Below, piece after piece: positions 24,311 to 35,289 of a stretch of 64,000 nucleotides of DNA. The stretch's first letter is position 1. Every line of letters starts with the position of its first letter. Both the position numbers and the translations under genes were made by a program. Origin of the DNA: Dermacentor variabilis (taxonomy: Eukaryota > Arthropoda > Arachnida > Ixodida > Ixodidae). The stretch is taken from NCBI RefSeq assembly GCF_050947875.1, contig NW_027460346.1, forward strand, positions 682,001 through 746,000, read 5' to 3'. The notes beneath the pieces were generated by a model that had not been told where the DNA came from, did no database searches, and saw nothing but the letters and a program-made list of their open reading frames with translations.

Positions 24311-24660
24311 AACTGCAACAGGTCTCCTGGGGACAGTTGCAGACTGGCTCATTTGCCAGCCCTTACAAGTACTCACTAATATATCCCTGCTGCTTCTCAC
24401 CTATATTTAGCAACTGCCCCAGGCTAATGCCCCCCCCCCCCCTAGGGCGGAACCATAACTTAACAACACTTCGGACTGTGTGGTAGCGGTATCCAGCTTG
24501 GATCTCGCAGTCCAGCTGCGGACCGTCAACTGGGCTTTGGAAATCGCCGAAAGTCAAGGGCTTACGCCACCTCACGCCGCCTGGCGGAATAAATATCCCA
24601 GTAATTCACGTCATTCGAAGATGTGATGAAAATAAAGTTTTTCTTCCTCCTCCTCCTCTG

Positions 24661-26770
24661 GCTCGGACCAATCTAAACCCTCTCCATTTCAGCATGCTCC
24701 ACGCATCTTGTCAGCCAGTAGCCAGTTAGATAAGAAAAACCGCTTATTTTATAAGCTTTGAAAGCAAACCGATGTGACCTCCTATAAACCAGAAGGGCTT
24801 TTGATCGGGCTTTTGAAACAAAGCTGTGCGTTAAAGCCCGACGCTTGCGTGGGTGGTTACGTAAATATGACGTCAGGAGATTGGAATAAAAACAGATTGG
24901 TATAGTTTTACATTAGAGGGCCCCCAGTTCCGTTTCTTCCAATAGGTTTCCGAAATTTGGCGAGAGATTTCTTTTCAGCGATGTCACTTGTATTAGTATA
25001 AATGCATGACTTGGAAATGAATCGAACCACTTGTAAGGGAATTTGGCTGCGTGCACAGTGTCGCAAAGCAAACTAGCGGCGCTGTGCCCAGGCCAAATGC
25101 TCCAAATCATGAGCAAGCGCTGTTTCCAGTTTCTTCTAAATTTCCTGAGAGCACATGAACTGGCAAGGGACCGCGCTGAATGAAAAAACATCACCTGCTT
25201 ACACCGCTATCCTAAACCACATGGCAGGCCTTGCAGTATGTGTCATGATGAACTTCAGACCTTGGCGAGCTAGTATCGCTCTTGCTATCAGTGCCTGCGG
25301 ACAAAAGTACATTAGCGAGAATATTCCTGCTGCTTAAGGCATTCGCAATACTAACGCTGGGGCAGAAATCTAGACTGACCAAACCAGTTGATGCTTAAGC
25401 GTACGTCACTGATTTATTAAAGCAACTGCATAAGCCATGTACACTCCGCGATCTAAAAGACCAGAGAGCTACTAAAGATATAAAATGGTAGGCGAGCCTA
25501 ATCTTTGACTTAGGTGTCTGTTAGTGGCACCCGCACCTCGGCGTTGGTGCTCTTTATGTTAAGCGAGCGAACGTTTTTCCCCTGGCACGATATGCAGGCG
25601 AAGAGCGAGGGACGGCGAGGACGGCGCACGCCACCTGACGGGGCGTCGCCCCCTAGCGAACGGTGCACGAAGCGCACCTTACGCGCCCTTTCCGGTGCTG
25701 ACGTCGGAACATGTAACGAGCGCGCAGCTATTGCGAACAAGTTAGCAAACGAGCGGGTGCACGCTGGAAGAAGAGAAGCGAGAGAGGAGGGAGTGACGTC
25801 ACATCCGCTCTGATGGGCAGATGTTCAGTCTACGCCAGGCAACCGTTTTCCAATAATTAGCCGGTTAAATATTAGACCAACTTGTATGCGATGTCATTAG
25901 TGACGTCATTACTTCCTTTTTATACTTGAAGCTTTCCATTTATTCCGCCAAGGTCGTGCTTACGTGGCAGGTCTCTAAAGTGGACGATTCTTTGCTTTGG
26001 TGTGTGGTAATCAGTGGTTTCCAATTAATTCTAAATATTCCATATACTTCAGAAACTTAACTTGCTAAACTTACCTTATGCTCTGTTATCATATATATAA
26101 TGAAACCAATGAATTTTTTACTGTACTACTTCATTTCCATGTTTTCCTGATTTATATTTAATTTCGTCCCCAGTCGTCTCCCGAGGTGAACCGGAAGTGC
26201 TTCCCCAGAAACAAGGGTGTCATTCGATGCTCGTGCCACTAGAAAAAGAAGGCAGCGTTTTTCTTACGGGAAGAAAAAGCTGTGAAATGACGTGCTTGGA
26301 ACAAACCACCATAGTGTCAGTCACTTTTTTCACACTGCGCAAGTATTCTTATCAACCCCTTTCTCCGATTCGCGTTGTCTGCTACTTTCTGGAAATGATA
26401 AAACGATGAATTGCTGTATTTCGAACGGGATGACACTCCTATAACGCTACAGCGCAAAATTGTTTCGACAGCTGTTTTATTTTATTTTTTCGGCCTTGCG
26501 CCGTGGCATCACGACTATTTGAGAACCACGAGGCAACGTTGCAGCGTACGCTATGATGTGAGAACCTGCGGCTGAATTAAGCTAGATCTGCTGGTTTTAG
26601 GCGCGGCCGCTAAGGGCCGTGTATTTAGTTGGAGTCGCGAATATCGTACGCTGGTCCCCGCGCCCCACCACCGCACCTTATTCGCGCGAGAACACGGTGC
26701 TCAGCTCCCCGCCCCCTACCTTGAGTTTGGGAGACGCTGCGCATCAGGCCATCATCATTTTAACCCTAAC
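24661..26770. other. No gene seen
   Basis: A GC-rich stretch at 25550-25800 makes open frames on both strands without a recognisable domain. Nothing resembling a splice-consistent exon, RNA gene or clear repeat is visible. Confidence 0.45.
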
Positions 26771-26917
26771 CTCGCACGCTTTCCCTCACACCTATGGCAT
26801 AGGGTACGGCCGCGATCTTATTTCACTTGAACTTCATACAGAACATCACGGCGACGGTGACGCTGACGGCGGAAATTTTCCTGAAGTGTTGATTTAGTAG
26901 TTATCGTAATAAAAAAC
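26771..26917 (+). repeat. Dispersed GACGGC repeat, copy 3
   Basis: CTCGCACGCTTTCCCTCACA, CGATCTTATTTCACTTGAAC, TTCATACAGAACATCACGG and CGACGGTGACGCTGACGGCG lead to a tail GTAATAAAAAA. It carries the 5' CTCGCACGCTTTC block also seen in copies 4 and 5, so the family is longer than its GACGGC core. 26918-27840 has no further gene that I can support. Confidence 0.7.
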
Positions 26918-27844
26918 TTGTAGCAACAATACCTTGATTTAGGCGAGTTGATTCGTCTTGACATTGTTCTTAAAACAGTGCTCTGGACGAGGACAAAAGG
27001 TACACAAAGACTCAAAACTACACAAACACTGCTTGAGCGTCGGCGTGCCTCGGCGTTATGCCTGGTAACCGAGCGAACGCGGAGCGCAGCGGCAGATGAA
27101 AGAAGAGCACGCGAGGAGGAAAGTGGAGGACGAGTGGAGGGAAGACGGCCTGCAATTGCGCTGAGTTGGCTGAGCTGCTGTTGTCGCCACTGACACTGGT
27201 GGCACAATTTCCCCGAGACTAAGGGCCGCTCTCGTCGTTGGTGGAACGAAAGCGTGCGAAGAAAAGCGTAGTGTCGCGCAAGACAACCTGTGTGGCAACG
27301 ATTACTACCATAGGGTGCCAGAGTAGCGCGCGTCGTCTGTATGGAAACAAAGTGCTACATGAGCTGCATGGAGGTGCTGCGAATCGCGCCCCAGGCGTCT
27401 CCCACGCGCTGCCTCTCGCAATATCCCGATTGGCGAGGCAGTCGCACCGCACTTCGCTCCGTTTGCAACGTGCCGCGCAAGACAGATTCTGCGCTACGCT
27501 ACTCACAGCGTTCTATTCCTAGTATAAACCCTGTGTCAACATATTCATAATAGAACATATTGACACGCGGCAGAAAAACAGGTATAGAGCTGCGCTCAAA
27601 TTTCACATTAGGCAATATCGAAATCATCGGTGAATTTCCCTTCTTTTTTCTAATCTATGGACCCTCGCTCCGTCTACTCAGGGATGCGTGGATGACTTAC
27701 AGCATGAGAAGACTACGCTTGTTACATCTGATATCGTTACATCAATTCAATTATGCCGTATGATTTATGTCACTGATCTAGATTACCAGTACATGCAATC
27801 CATCTATGTAATAATATAGTATCGCAGGTTTCATAAATAACTTT

Positions 27845-28088
27845 GAGTTGACCTGTTCTTCGGGTTTCAATAGTATGAACCCCAAAATTTTGAAAAATAC
27901 AATCACACTATCTAGCTATATTTTATGTCTTATTTTCCACCAGTCGTTATCATCAGGTCAGCTGCCCTCATACGGGAAAGTTGTAAAAGTGATATTAGTA
28001 CACATAGTGGCAGCAAGAACTCCCCAGAAAACTGTCGTCGAACTCCAATACCACTGACAAGCATTTGCTGCAAAATGCTTGAACATAC
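27845..28088 (+). pseudogene. CR1-like LINE reverse-transcriptase fragment
   Basis: Plus-strand frames give LIFHQSLSSGQLPSYGKVVK, VILVH, then (other frame) NSPENCR and LTSICCKMLEH. The last two are degraded forms of the RT motif P-x-N-Y-R-P-I-S-L-T-S-I-C-C-K-x-L-E-H. The fragment stops abruptly at the mariner end at about 28089, which follows the dinucleotide TA. Confidence 0.72.
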
Positions 28089-28162
28089 GTGGGGCAATCA
28101 AAAAGTTTTGAAACTCGCATATCAGGAAAACCGCCAGACCTTGGAGGAGGAGGAACAAACCT

Positions 28163-29005
28163 TTATTGAAACCAGATCTTGGGAAAAAAATTAATTTTCA
28201 ACATAATCTGCCCTCGCACTAATGCACTTCTCCCATTTTCCTGGAAGGCTTTTGATACCTCGCGAAAAATTCTTTCTTCCTGGTTGCCAAGCCAATCCAC
28301 TGCGGCAGTTTGAAGCGAGTTCAAGTCATCGAACGTCGTTCCCTTGAGGTGTTTCTTCAAATTCGGAAATAAATAAAGGTTACTCGGGGCCAGGTCGGGA
28401 CTCTAGGGTGGGTGGTACACTTGTTCGAAACCACACTCCCGAATGACAGCCTGGGCAACACGCGGCCCATGAATTGGGCCGTTGTTGTGCAGGAGAAGGA
28501 CACATCTTGTCACTAATCCTCCGCGTTCGTGCACGATAGCTTTACACAGTTTTCGAAGAATGTAGGCGTAGTATTCGTCTGTAAATGGTCCTACTGTTTT
28601 CAACATACTCAATCGCAGGATCCACTTTGCGCACCAAAATAGGGTCGCGATAACTTTCCTCTCTGAGCGATGGGTCTTCACAATTTTCGGGGGAGGGGAC
28701 CCCGAATGCCGCCACAGTGTTGACAGCTGTTTTGTGTCTTGGTCCCACTGATACAGCCACCTCCCATCCCCAGTCACAGGGCAGGAGAGAAAATCTTCTG
28801 GATCCCTTGAATAGACGTGCAAAAGTCCTCTTGGCGAAAGCACGCAGTAGTGTCGATCTTGTGTTGGGGAGGGGGGGGGGGGGAGAAGTTCCGTGGCACC
28901 CATCGTGCCGAGACCTTCGACATACCCAAAACATCGTGGATGACAGTGAAAGCACCGCCATAAGATATCTTCAATTCTCCTGCAACTTCGGTCACCTTGA
29001 TTCGG
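28163..29005 (-). pseudogene. Mariner transposase, catalytic part
   Basis: The minus strand resumes NRRIKVTEVAGELKISYGGA, the second HTH. It then gives WLYQWDQDTKQLSTLW (after G-D, first Asp kept) and VLLLHNNGPIHG, where the L-L-H-D-N motif has Asp changed to Asn. YHPP is followed by a stop, then SPDLAPSNLYLF, where the final catalytic Asp is also Asn. Counting between these two positions gives 34 residues, the DD34D spacing. A proline-rich insertion (PPPPPP, from a G run at 28869-28882) and frameshifts also break the frame, so two of the three catalytic acids are lost. Confidence 0.8.
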
Positions 29006-29972
29006 CGATTATTTTTTTTATTTAATACTGCCGACCGCCTTTTGGTAGCCAAGGCAGGAAGGAGTGGGTGCATGACGTTTACATGTTAATGGTCCATCAA
29101 GAACAGTAACAACTACCACAGAGAACCACAGAGGCACACAGTAATGTTAGTGTGAAGCAAATCAGGAACAAACAAAACAAGGCGCAAACGCGTTACATTC
29201 AAATCCGAAAGTAAAGCATCAAAAGCATACCAGTGAAAAACCGAGCGCACAAAGCGTATTGGCTTGAAGTGATTGCTGAAAAAAATGCATCGGGTGATGA
29301 TAAGGTGGCCACATCGTAAGATAACTTGTTCCAGTCGGCTATCGTTCTTGGAAAAAAGGACAGCTCGTATGTATTGGTTCTGTACTGAGGCATTATAATT
29401 TTTTTATTATCTTTGTGCCGAGTCTGTCGAGTTCTGTTGTACTGCACGTAAGTATGGAATTCTATTTTAGTATGATTTTTAGTGATTGCAAATAACATAT
29501 TCAAGTGGTGTTTTTTTCTATGAGTTTCTAAGGAGGGAAAACTGGAGCGGCTGAGAAGATCAGATATCGATACCTGTCTTCCGTAGGCGTGGTGTATGAA
29601 TCGCTGTGCCTTTCTTTGAACCCCCCCCCCAATACTTTTTACATTTGTTTTAGTGTGCTGATCGCAGACCACGTCAGCATATTCTATTGAGAGAAGCACG
29701 AGTGAAGTATAAGCTACAAGTTTTGTTTTAGTGGTTGCAAGTTTTAACCGGTGTCTTATTAGCCATAGTCTTTTGGATGCCACTGAAACTGCTTTTTAAT
29801 GTGGTGGCTGCAACTGGAGGTTCGAGCCGATCGTTACGACAAGATACATAAATTGCTCTACTGGTTCGAGAGAAGCGCTATTAATTTTGTAAGAATATTT
29901 CAGTGGATTTTTTTTTCGGGTTAACTTCATTTGTTTGCATTTCGTGACATTTAATGTCATCGTCCAGTTTTC

Positions 29973-31244
29973 TCAAGTATTATTGCGCAGCAAAAAAGAC
30001 ACGGACGTAAGAGGAGAATAACACACACCAAGCGCAAACTTACAACTAAATTTATTGTGACACTGAATCGTTTTATATATGTGAAGCAGTATAGACTGCG
30101 CATTCGTTTACATAAAGAAAACGAACTGCGCATTCGTGTAACATGAGTCATGTTATGAGTCATGTGATGCCACCTCCAAGAAACTTGAAACTTAGTTCTT
30201 TTTATGTGAGAGCCAGTGAAGGAAAACAAGCACACTTATAACACAATTTTGAAAGCATCTGCGCTTCAGTTATATCACGGATGAGCTGAGTCCTGCCACG
30301 GGACACAATCGTGCATTCGTCCTCGATAGGTTTACCGCCATGATCGCGACAATGAATCACCAAGAATCCACCGGTGCTCTTTTTTACACTGTTGCGGTGT
30401 TCGCGGAGCCGATAATTGAGGCAACGCCCAGTTTGCCCGATATATTGCTTCCCACATGGAAGCGGGTGGTTGTAAACCACCTGGTGGACACACTCGACAA
30501 AATTTTTGCGGTGATGCTTAGTGCACTTATCAGATGGGACGGCATTTGGATCCGTCAATTTGCAAAGCTTGCCGAGCTTGTTGGGAGCACAAAAGACAAC
30601 TCTTACATTTGCCCTTGGGGCCATCTTTTTCAACCTATGGGATATGCCGTGCATGTAGGGTACAACACTTACTTTAGGGCGTTTGCCGGGAGGGACATCG
30701 GCAACTGACTACTGCGTGCTGGATCGCGCTTCTCTTAAAATACGTTCCGCAGCAGACACTTTCACCACCTTAGGATATCCAGCCAAGGACAAACGTTGAG
30801 TTTCCTTTTCAAAACTTACGTCCACTACATGGCAGTAAGACTTGCTAAGGGCATTCTCGAAGCACAAACTGATAATGGCCCGGTTAACAAGCTTAGAATG
30901 TGCGGAAGTATATGGCAGAAATGGCTTGTTGGCTCGCGGCTCATGCGACCAACACGTGTGGCTGTCCTAAAAGCTCAGGCGAAGATTAAGAAAGCGACTA
31001 GACCTCTCTATCAGCAGCTCATGAGTAGTTTGAAGGGGAAGCCAGCACTTCTGAATCGTTTCTAACGATTTGTTTGTTTCCAGAACGAAGGCATCAGAAG
31101 AGCAGTCAATGAAAATTAGAAAGTCATCAATGTATCTAAATATTTTAAAAACTGCAGTGTCTCGCACTTGTAGTGAAATGTCACGGTCCAAACAGGATAA
31201 AAACAAGGCACTAAGAATGGGAGCAATGCCAGAGCCAATGCAGG
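29973..31244 (-). mobile_element. Penelope-like element, long copy (RT end plus GIY-YIG endonuclease)
   Basis: 30967-31244 encodes PCIGSGIAPILSALFLSCLD and FRYIDDFLIF, the Penelope RT box with the catalytic Asp pair. 30202-30654 encodes VECVHQVVYNHPLPCGKQYI with GQTGRCLNYRLREHRN, the GIY-YIG nuclease that cuts target DNA. The 3' UTR runs left to 29973. It is 5'-truncated at 31244, where it meets a second copy in opposite orientation. The endonuclease block is open over 150 codons. Confidence 0.85.
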
Positions 31245-31775
31245 GCACTAAGCATCACCGCAAAAAGTTCGTCGAGTGTGTTCACCGTGTGGTTTACAAC
31301 TCCCGCTTTCATGTGGGAAGCAATATATCGGGCAAACTGGGCGTTGTCACAACTATCGGCTCCGTGAACACCGCAAAAAGGTGAAAAGAGGCACCGGTGG
31401 ATTCTTGGCGATTCATTGTGGCGATAATGGCTGCAAACATATTGAGGACGACCGCACGATTGTGTCCCGTGGCAGGACGCAGCTCATCAGTGAAATAACT
31501 GAAGCGCAGATTGCAAAATTGGGTGAAAAGTGTGTTAGTTTCCTTGCACTGGCTCTCACCAAAAAATAACTAAGTTTCTTGGAGGCGGCATCACATGACT
31601 CATAACTATGTTGCACGGATGCGCAGATCGTTTTCTTCATGTAAGCGCGTGCGCAGTCTGTACTGCTTCACATATAAACCGATTCAGTGGCACCATAAAT
31701 TTAGTTGTAAGTTCGCGCTTGGTGTGTTATTCTTCTCTTAAGTGCGTGTCTTTTCTGTTGCGTAATAATGCTTGA
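31245..31775 (+). mobile_element. Penelope-like element, short inverted copy (endonuclease only)
   Basis: 31276-31569 encodes LPLSCGKQYIGQTGRCHNYR and TIVSRGRTQLISEITEAQI, almost the same as the minus-strand copy. The segment 31245-31775 is an inverted repeat of 29973-30525, starting at GCACTAAGCATCACCGC and ending CAATAATGCTTGA. The two copies are head-to-head with tails outward, an arrangement known for Penelope-like elements. Confidence 0.85.
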
Positions 31776-31910
31776 GTAATGTATTACCAACTTGGGCCGG
31801 AATGCTGCTCTCATTAAGAGCAGTTTTGGCACCAATTACTAACATCACATAAGTAGTTATTTAGAAGAAGCTGGTCACCTTCAGTATGAATTGTATGAAT
31901 AACTGCGCAG

Positions 31911-32186
31911 TCATCTGCAAAAGAAATTCATGATGAGGCTCTCTGCTGAGGCTGAATTGTCCAAATCGGTTGAAGTGGTCGGCTGCCCTGACCTTGGGTA
32001 GTCTTTCACGTGTACATCGCCACGTTTAAACTCATTGAACCACCGAGTCACTGTAACAGATGAAGGACATTCACTGCCATACACATTCACCGTCCTACTG
32101 TGGATTTCTTTGGCGGAACTTCCTTCTTTGCACACAATTTTGATGACGCTCCGGTACTCGAGCTTGAAATCGTGCGAGGACGCCAT
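31911..32186 (-). pseudogene. Mariner transposase, N-terminal DNA-binding part
   Basis: Starts MASSHDFKLEYRSVIKIVCK with an acidic/basic helix-turn-helix layout. It continues TVTRWFNEFKRGDVHVKDYP then RSGQPTTST, the W-F-x-x-F-K-x-G and G-R/Q-P motif linking the two HTH subdomains of mariner transposases. It ends at SAESLIM, where the LINE insertion begins at about 31905. The Met start at 32186 matches the position of mariner starts. Confidence 0.82.
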
Positions 32187-32220
32187 GTTTTACTGACTGA
32201 TGCGGACCAGAAATGACACT

Positions 32221-32636
32221 GTATTGTGCTGCCACTGGCGGTAAAATCAAGGGAACCTTTAGGCATGTAAGGCCCTCTGGGCTGGAATTCTCCGCGATAA
32301 GGTAGCCTCGCCGCCTACAAGATTATCTGACTGACCTGCCTGTTTCTCGGTTACCTGAGGCAGAAGTTCGAATAGTCGTATAACAAAAGGTTTTTAAATA
32401 TGAGCATGGTAAGCTCCAACTTCACCTCCCATAGTGCACTACATCTCCAGGCTTGGAGTGGCGCCCAACACCGGCAAAAGATGCCGAGAGCAATCGGGGC
32501 TATACTAATCCAGGTACAACCAAATTAGGAAGACCTACAAGGCTTCAACAAAAGACACTCCCTCACCAGAAGAGGAAATGGCCTCCCTGGTGCAGTATTC
32601 GGCCACTCCTTCCCAAATGACCCAAGCAATCAGTCA
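32221..32636. other. Mixed repeat-like sequence, no gene identified
   Basis: 32450-32640 contains text such as AGTGGCGCCCAACACCGGCA and GAGGAAATGGCCTCCCTGGT, which I associate with tick repeats but cannot name. No coding domain is visible. Confidence 0.3.
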
Positions 32637-33439
32637 ATGGCCCTTTACAGGTCAATTATAGTAACGTCCGTTGTATATAGAGAGGCAATGCAATACCCAG
32701 TAGGATTCGTAATCCATAAGGACAAAGCGGGCAACATTGACGAATGCTACAGCGTTATTAAGAGGGTAGCAGTAGTCATAATCAAACTTAATAAGAGGTA
32801 TAGATTAAAGGTAGTACAAGCCTACGCTCCACCATCCACTCATGATAATGATGAAGTATATCAATTTTATTAAGATGAATTAGCGATGAGAAAAGTGCAA
32901 GCTCACTACACGGTACTAATGGGCGACTTCAATGAACAAGTGGGCGTAAAGCAGGCTGGTTAACAAGCAATTGGCAACCACGGCGTGGATTCTCGGAACG
33001 CTAGAGAAGATATGCTGGTAGAATTCGCAGAATGGAATAAGCTACGAACAATGAACACCTTCTTCAGGAAGGGTAGCGACAGAAAGTGGACCTGGAAAAG
33101 CCCTAATTGTGAAACAAGAAATGAAATAGATATTATACTTTCTGCCGATCCCAGCATGGTAAAGGACGTTGAAGTGTTAGGTAAAGTGCAGTAATCATAG
33201 GTTAGGGAGGTCTAGAATTCAGCTCAATTTCAAGAGAGAAATTGCAAAATTAGTCAGGAAGAAACAGGCCAACCTAGGCATAGTATGGTAAAAGCAGACC
33301 AATTCAGGGCTGCTACTTCAAACAAATATGCAGCCTTAAAACAAAGATATCAAGATGACATTGAGGTAATGGATGAAACCTTAACTAGGCTGGCCATGGA
33401 AGGGGGAGGTAAAGCATCAAGGCAACTAGTAGACCAGAA

Positions 33440-33938
33440 AGAGAAAGAGACAGATACAAATGAGAGAAAGGTAGGGACGTTAACCAGAGTTCAAGCCTCC
33501 AGTTTGCTACCTTGCACTAGAGGAAGGGAAAGGGGAAATAAAGACGGAAAGAAGAACTGGGGCAAAAAGAAAGGCGTGAAAAAAAATAGAAAAAAAAGGG
33601 GCGGGCTCATTATATTCTTTCTAAGAGACCACTGCCACGTAAAAAGGTCAACAAAGCCTTGAAGCCTTGACCGACTTTCCGTGCAACGACAGTCCATGTC
33701 GGCATTCCAAGGCTGTCTGTTCTGAAAGTGGCCTGTCGTCAAGGCGTTCCAAGACGGCCGCTAGAAACAGCCGGTGCGTTCTGTATCAAGGACAGTGGCA
33801 AAGTACGCATTCTATATCTCCTGGCCGCCGCGGTGACTGCAAGCCGCGCTCTCGTCCATACCGACTCTGAAGGCAAAAGATCTTGTGAAGGCAACACGAA
33901 GCCACAATAGGCGAAGTACTGCTGTCTCGAGTCGAGAA
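33440..33938 (-). mobile_element. 5'-truncated I-type LINE inserted in the RTE LINE, 9-bp target duplication
   Basis: It is flanked by AGACCAGAA at 33431-33439 and 33939-33947. Minus-strand frames give LLWLRVAFTRSFAFRVGMDE, SAACSHRGGQEI and, after a shift, LFLAAVLERLDDRPLSEQ and LKALLTFLRGSGLLERI, the C-terminus of tick I-type LINEs. The 3' UTR (AGTGCAAGGTAGCAAACTGG, CTCTGGTTAACGTCCCT) is followed by a T/C-rich tail. The same 3' UTR occurs at 63330-63440. Confidence 0.85.
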
Positions 33939-34689
33939 AGACCAGAAGTAGGTAAGCTCTCCCAAGTAACAAAGGACCAAATAAACAAACGAGAAGGAAT
34001 GAAAGTGTCCGACTCAAGGGATCGGATAGAATTCACAAAACTGTCAAAACTGATCAACAAGGAGAAAGTAAGGGATATTCGAAATTATAACGTGAGAAAA
34101 ACTGATGAAGCAATAAGAAATGGACGCAGCATGAAATCAGTGAGAAGGAAAGTTGGCTGGCATTCGACAAACCAAGATGTATGCATTGAGAGATAAACAG
34201 GGAAATATCATCAGCAATCTCGAAGATATTGTAAAAGCAGCGGTAGCATTCTATACTAACCATACGGTACCGAGAGCAGCCACGATAACGCCATTCGAAG
34301 CAGTATGCAAGAGGTTTCAGAGACTCCTTCCATAACTAGCGATGAGGTTAGGTGAAACAAAGAATTAAACGAAGAATGCTAGGCATAACGTTAAGAGACA
34401 GAAAGGGAGCGGTCTGGATCAGCGATCAAACGGATTAGACGATATTCTGATTGACAATAACAGAAAAAAGATGGAGCTCGGCAAGTCATGTAATGCGTAG
34501 GTTAGGTAACTGGTGGACCTTTAGGATTGCAGAATGTGTGCCAGGAGAAGGGAAGCGCAGTCGAAAACGGCAGAAGACTAGGCGGGGCGATGAAATTAGG
34601 AAATTGGCGGGCGCTAGTTGGAATTGGTTGACGCAGCACAGGTGTAATTGGAGATCGCAGGGAGAGACTTTCGTTCTGCAGTGGACATA

Positions 34690-34735
34690 AAATAGGATGA
34701 TTATGATGATGATGATGATCATCATCATCATCATT
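34690..34735 (+). repeat. (GAT)n-(ATC)n palindromic trinucleotide tract
   Basis: GATGATGATGATGAT runs directly into CATCATCATCATCATT, forming a short perfect inverted repeat at the 3' end of the RTE LINE. Confidence 0.85.
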
Positions 34736-35285
34736 AAAGACGTCAAGCGGCATTGCAGCAACAAGTACGAGGGTAGCCCAGCATAAATATTGTTGTCTGC
34801 AGCTTCCTTCTCCCTAATTTAGTGACACGCAGGACACGATAAGAAAACTTCGCTTGATTTCAGGTTTCAATTCCACTAAATAGGGCGCCATGTGTGTTTT
34901 TGTATGTTACAAACGCATTGACTAACAGCATGAAGTCCAACTGACCTGTATGAAAATTACAATAAAGAATGGAAGCTTAGTTGCTTGAAGTGCTTTTGCC
35001 AGTTGATGCCTCTCGGTCACCTGGCGACATAATAAAGATCTCTGTAGTCATGTTAGATTACCATACACACGAATACCACCCCGAAAGCGGTATTAAAACG
35101 CCGAAAACCAGCGAGCGAGCAGAGCGACGAACCCCACCAGCAGCTACCGTAATGATCATGATATTAGCTTCGATTTTGCCGGCGCCATCTCTCGGTGTCA
35201 TGCTTTATTTTAGGAGACCACCACTACTCTTATTTCTGTTGCGCTGTTGAAGGTACAGTTTGCCTGCTCTAAGTTTATGTAGGTG
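34736..35285. other. No gene seen
   Basis: No domain, exon-like structure or clear repeat is visible here. Confidence 0.5.
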
Positions 35286-35289
35286 TCCT

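Larger units (their letters stand above)
20405..24660 (+). mobile_element. I-superfamily LINE, nearly full length but inactivated
   Basis: The order is 5' UTR, coiled-coil ORF1, apurinic endonuclease, reverse transcriptase, RNase H, then a 3' end with ATGAAAATAAAGTTTTTCTTCC and a short TCC-rich tail at 24630-24658. The 5' UTR has two related units about 175 bp apart (ACGTTACGAAAACA near 20474 and ACGTCATGAAAACA near 20650, each followed by GCGTGTACGC-type text), as in LINEs with tandem promoter monomers. Multiple stops and frameshifts show it is dead. It is sense to the P450 gene. Confidence 0.82.
29006..31905 (-). mobile_element. CR1-like LINE 3' part inserted in the mariner, split by Penelope
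   Basis: 31790-31905 (minus) encodes ADDCAVIHTIHTEGDQLLLN, the A-D-D box and following helix. 29199-29972 continues with SASLEPVEQFMYL, LVAYTSLVLLSIEYADVVCD and a long C-terminus (KIEFHTYVQYNRTRQTRHKD, then SFFPRTIADWNKLS). The 3' UTR ends near 29006 at AATAAAAAAAATAAT, beside mariner text. Apart from the Penelope insertion the 194-codon C-terminal block is open, so this is one of the less decayed LINE pieces here. Confidence 0.8.
28089..32220 (-). mobile_element. Mariner (DD34D) element, split by a 2.9-kb nested insertion
   Basis: The left end begins after TA with CGTGGGGCAATCAAAAAGTT, a mariner-type terminal repeat. Transposase text is on the minus strand in two blocks, 31911-32186 and 28163 to about 29005, separated by a LINE that itself carries a Penelope pair. 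I could not identify a matching right-hand terminal repeat near 32200-32290, so that end may be deleted. Confidence 0.82.
32637..34735 (+). mobile_element. RTE-type LINE with RT core deleted and a nested LINE
   Basis: 32637-32873 and 32900-33194 encode the endonuclease: LKVVQAYAPPSTHDNDEVY, VLMGDFNEQVG (G-D-F-N) and KWTWKSPNCETRNEIDIILS (the S/D-x-I-D-Y/I end). 33285-33430 and 33948-34196 carry the linker (GGGKASRQLVDQ, IEFTKLSKLINKEKV). At 34335-34355 the text jumps from ITSDEVR-type linker to the C-terminal NARHNVKRQK, so the about 1.3-kb RT core that copy 4 retains (54570-55970) is missing. It ends in a (GAT)n/(ATC)n tract at 34700-34735, a typical simple RTE tail. Confidence 0.8.

Noticed and set aside
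25514..25813. GC-rich 99-codon ORF as a gene
   Set aside because: Open frames occur on both strands over the same GC-rich patch and neither shows a recognisable domain or splice structure.
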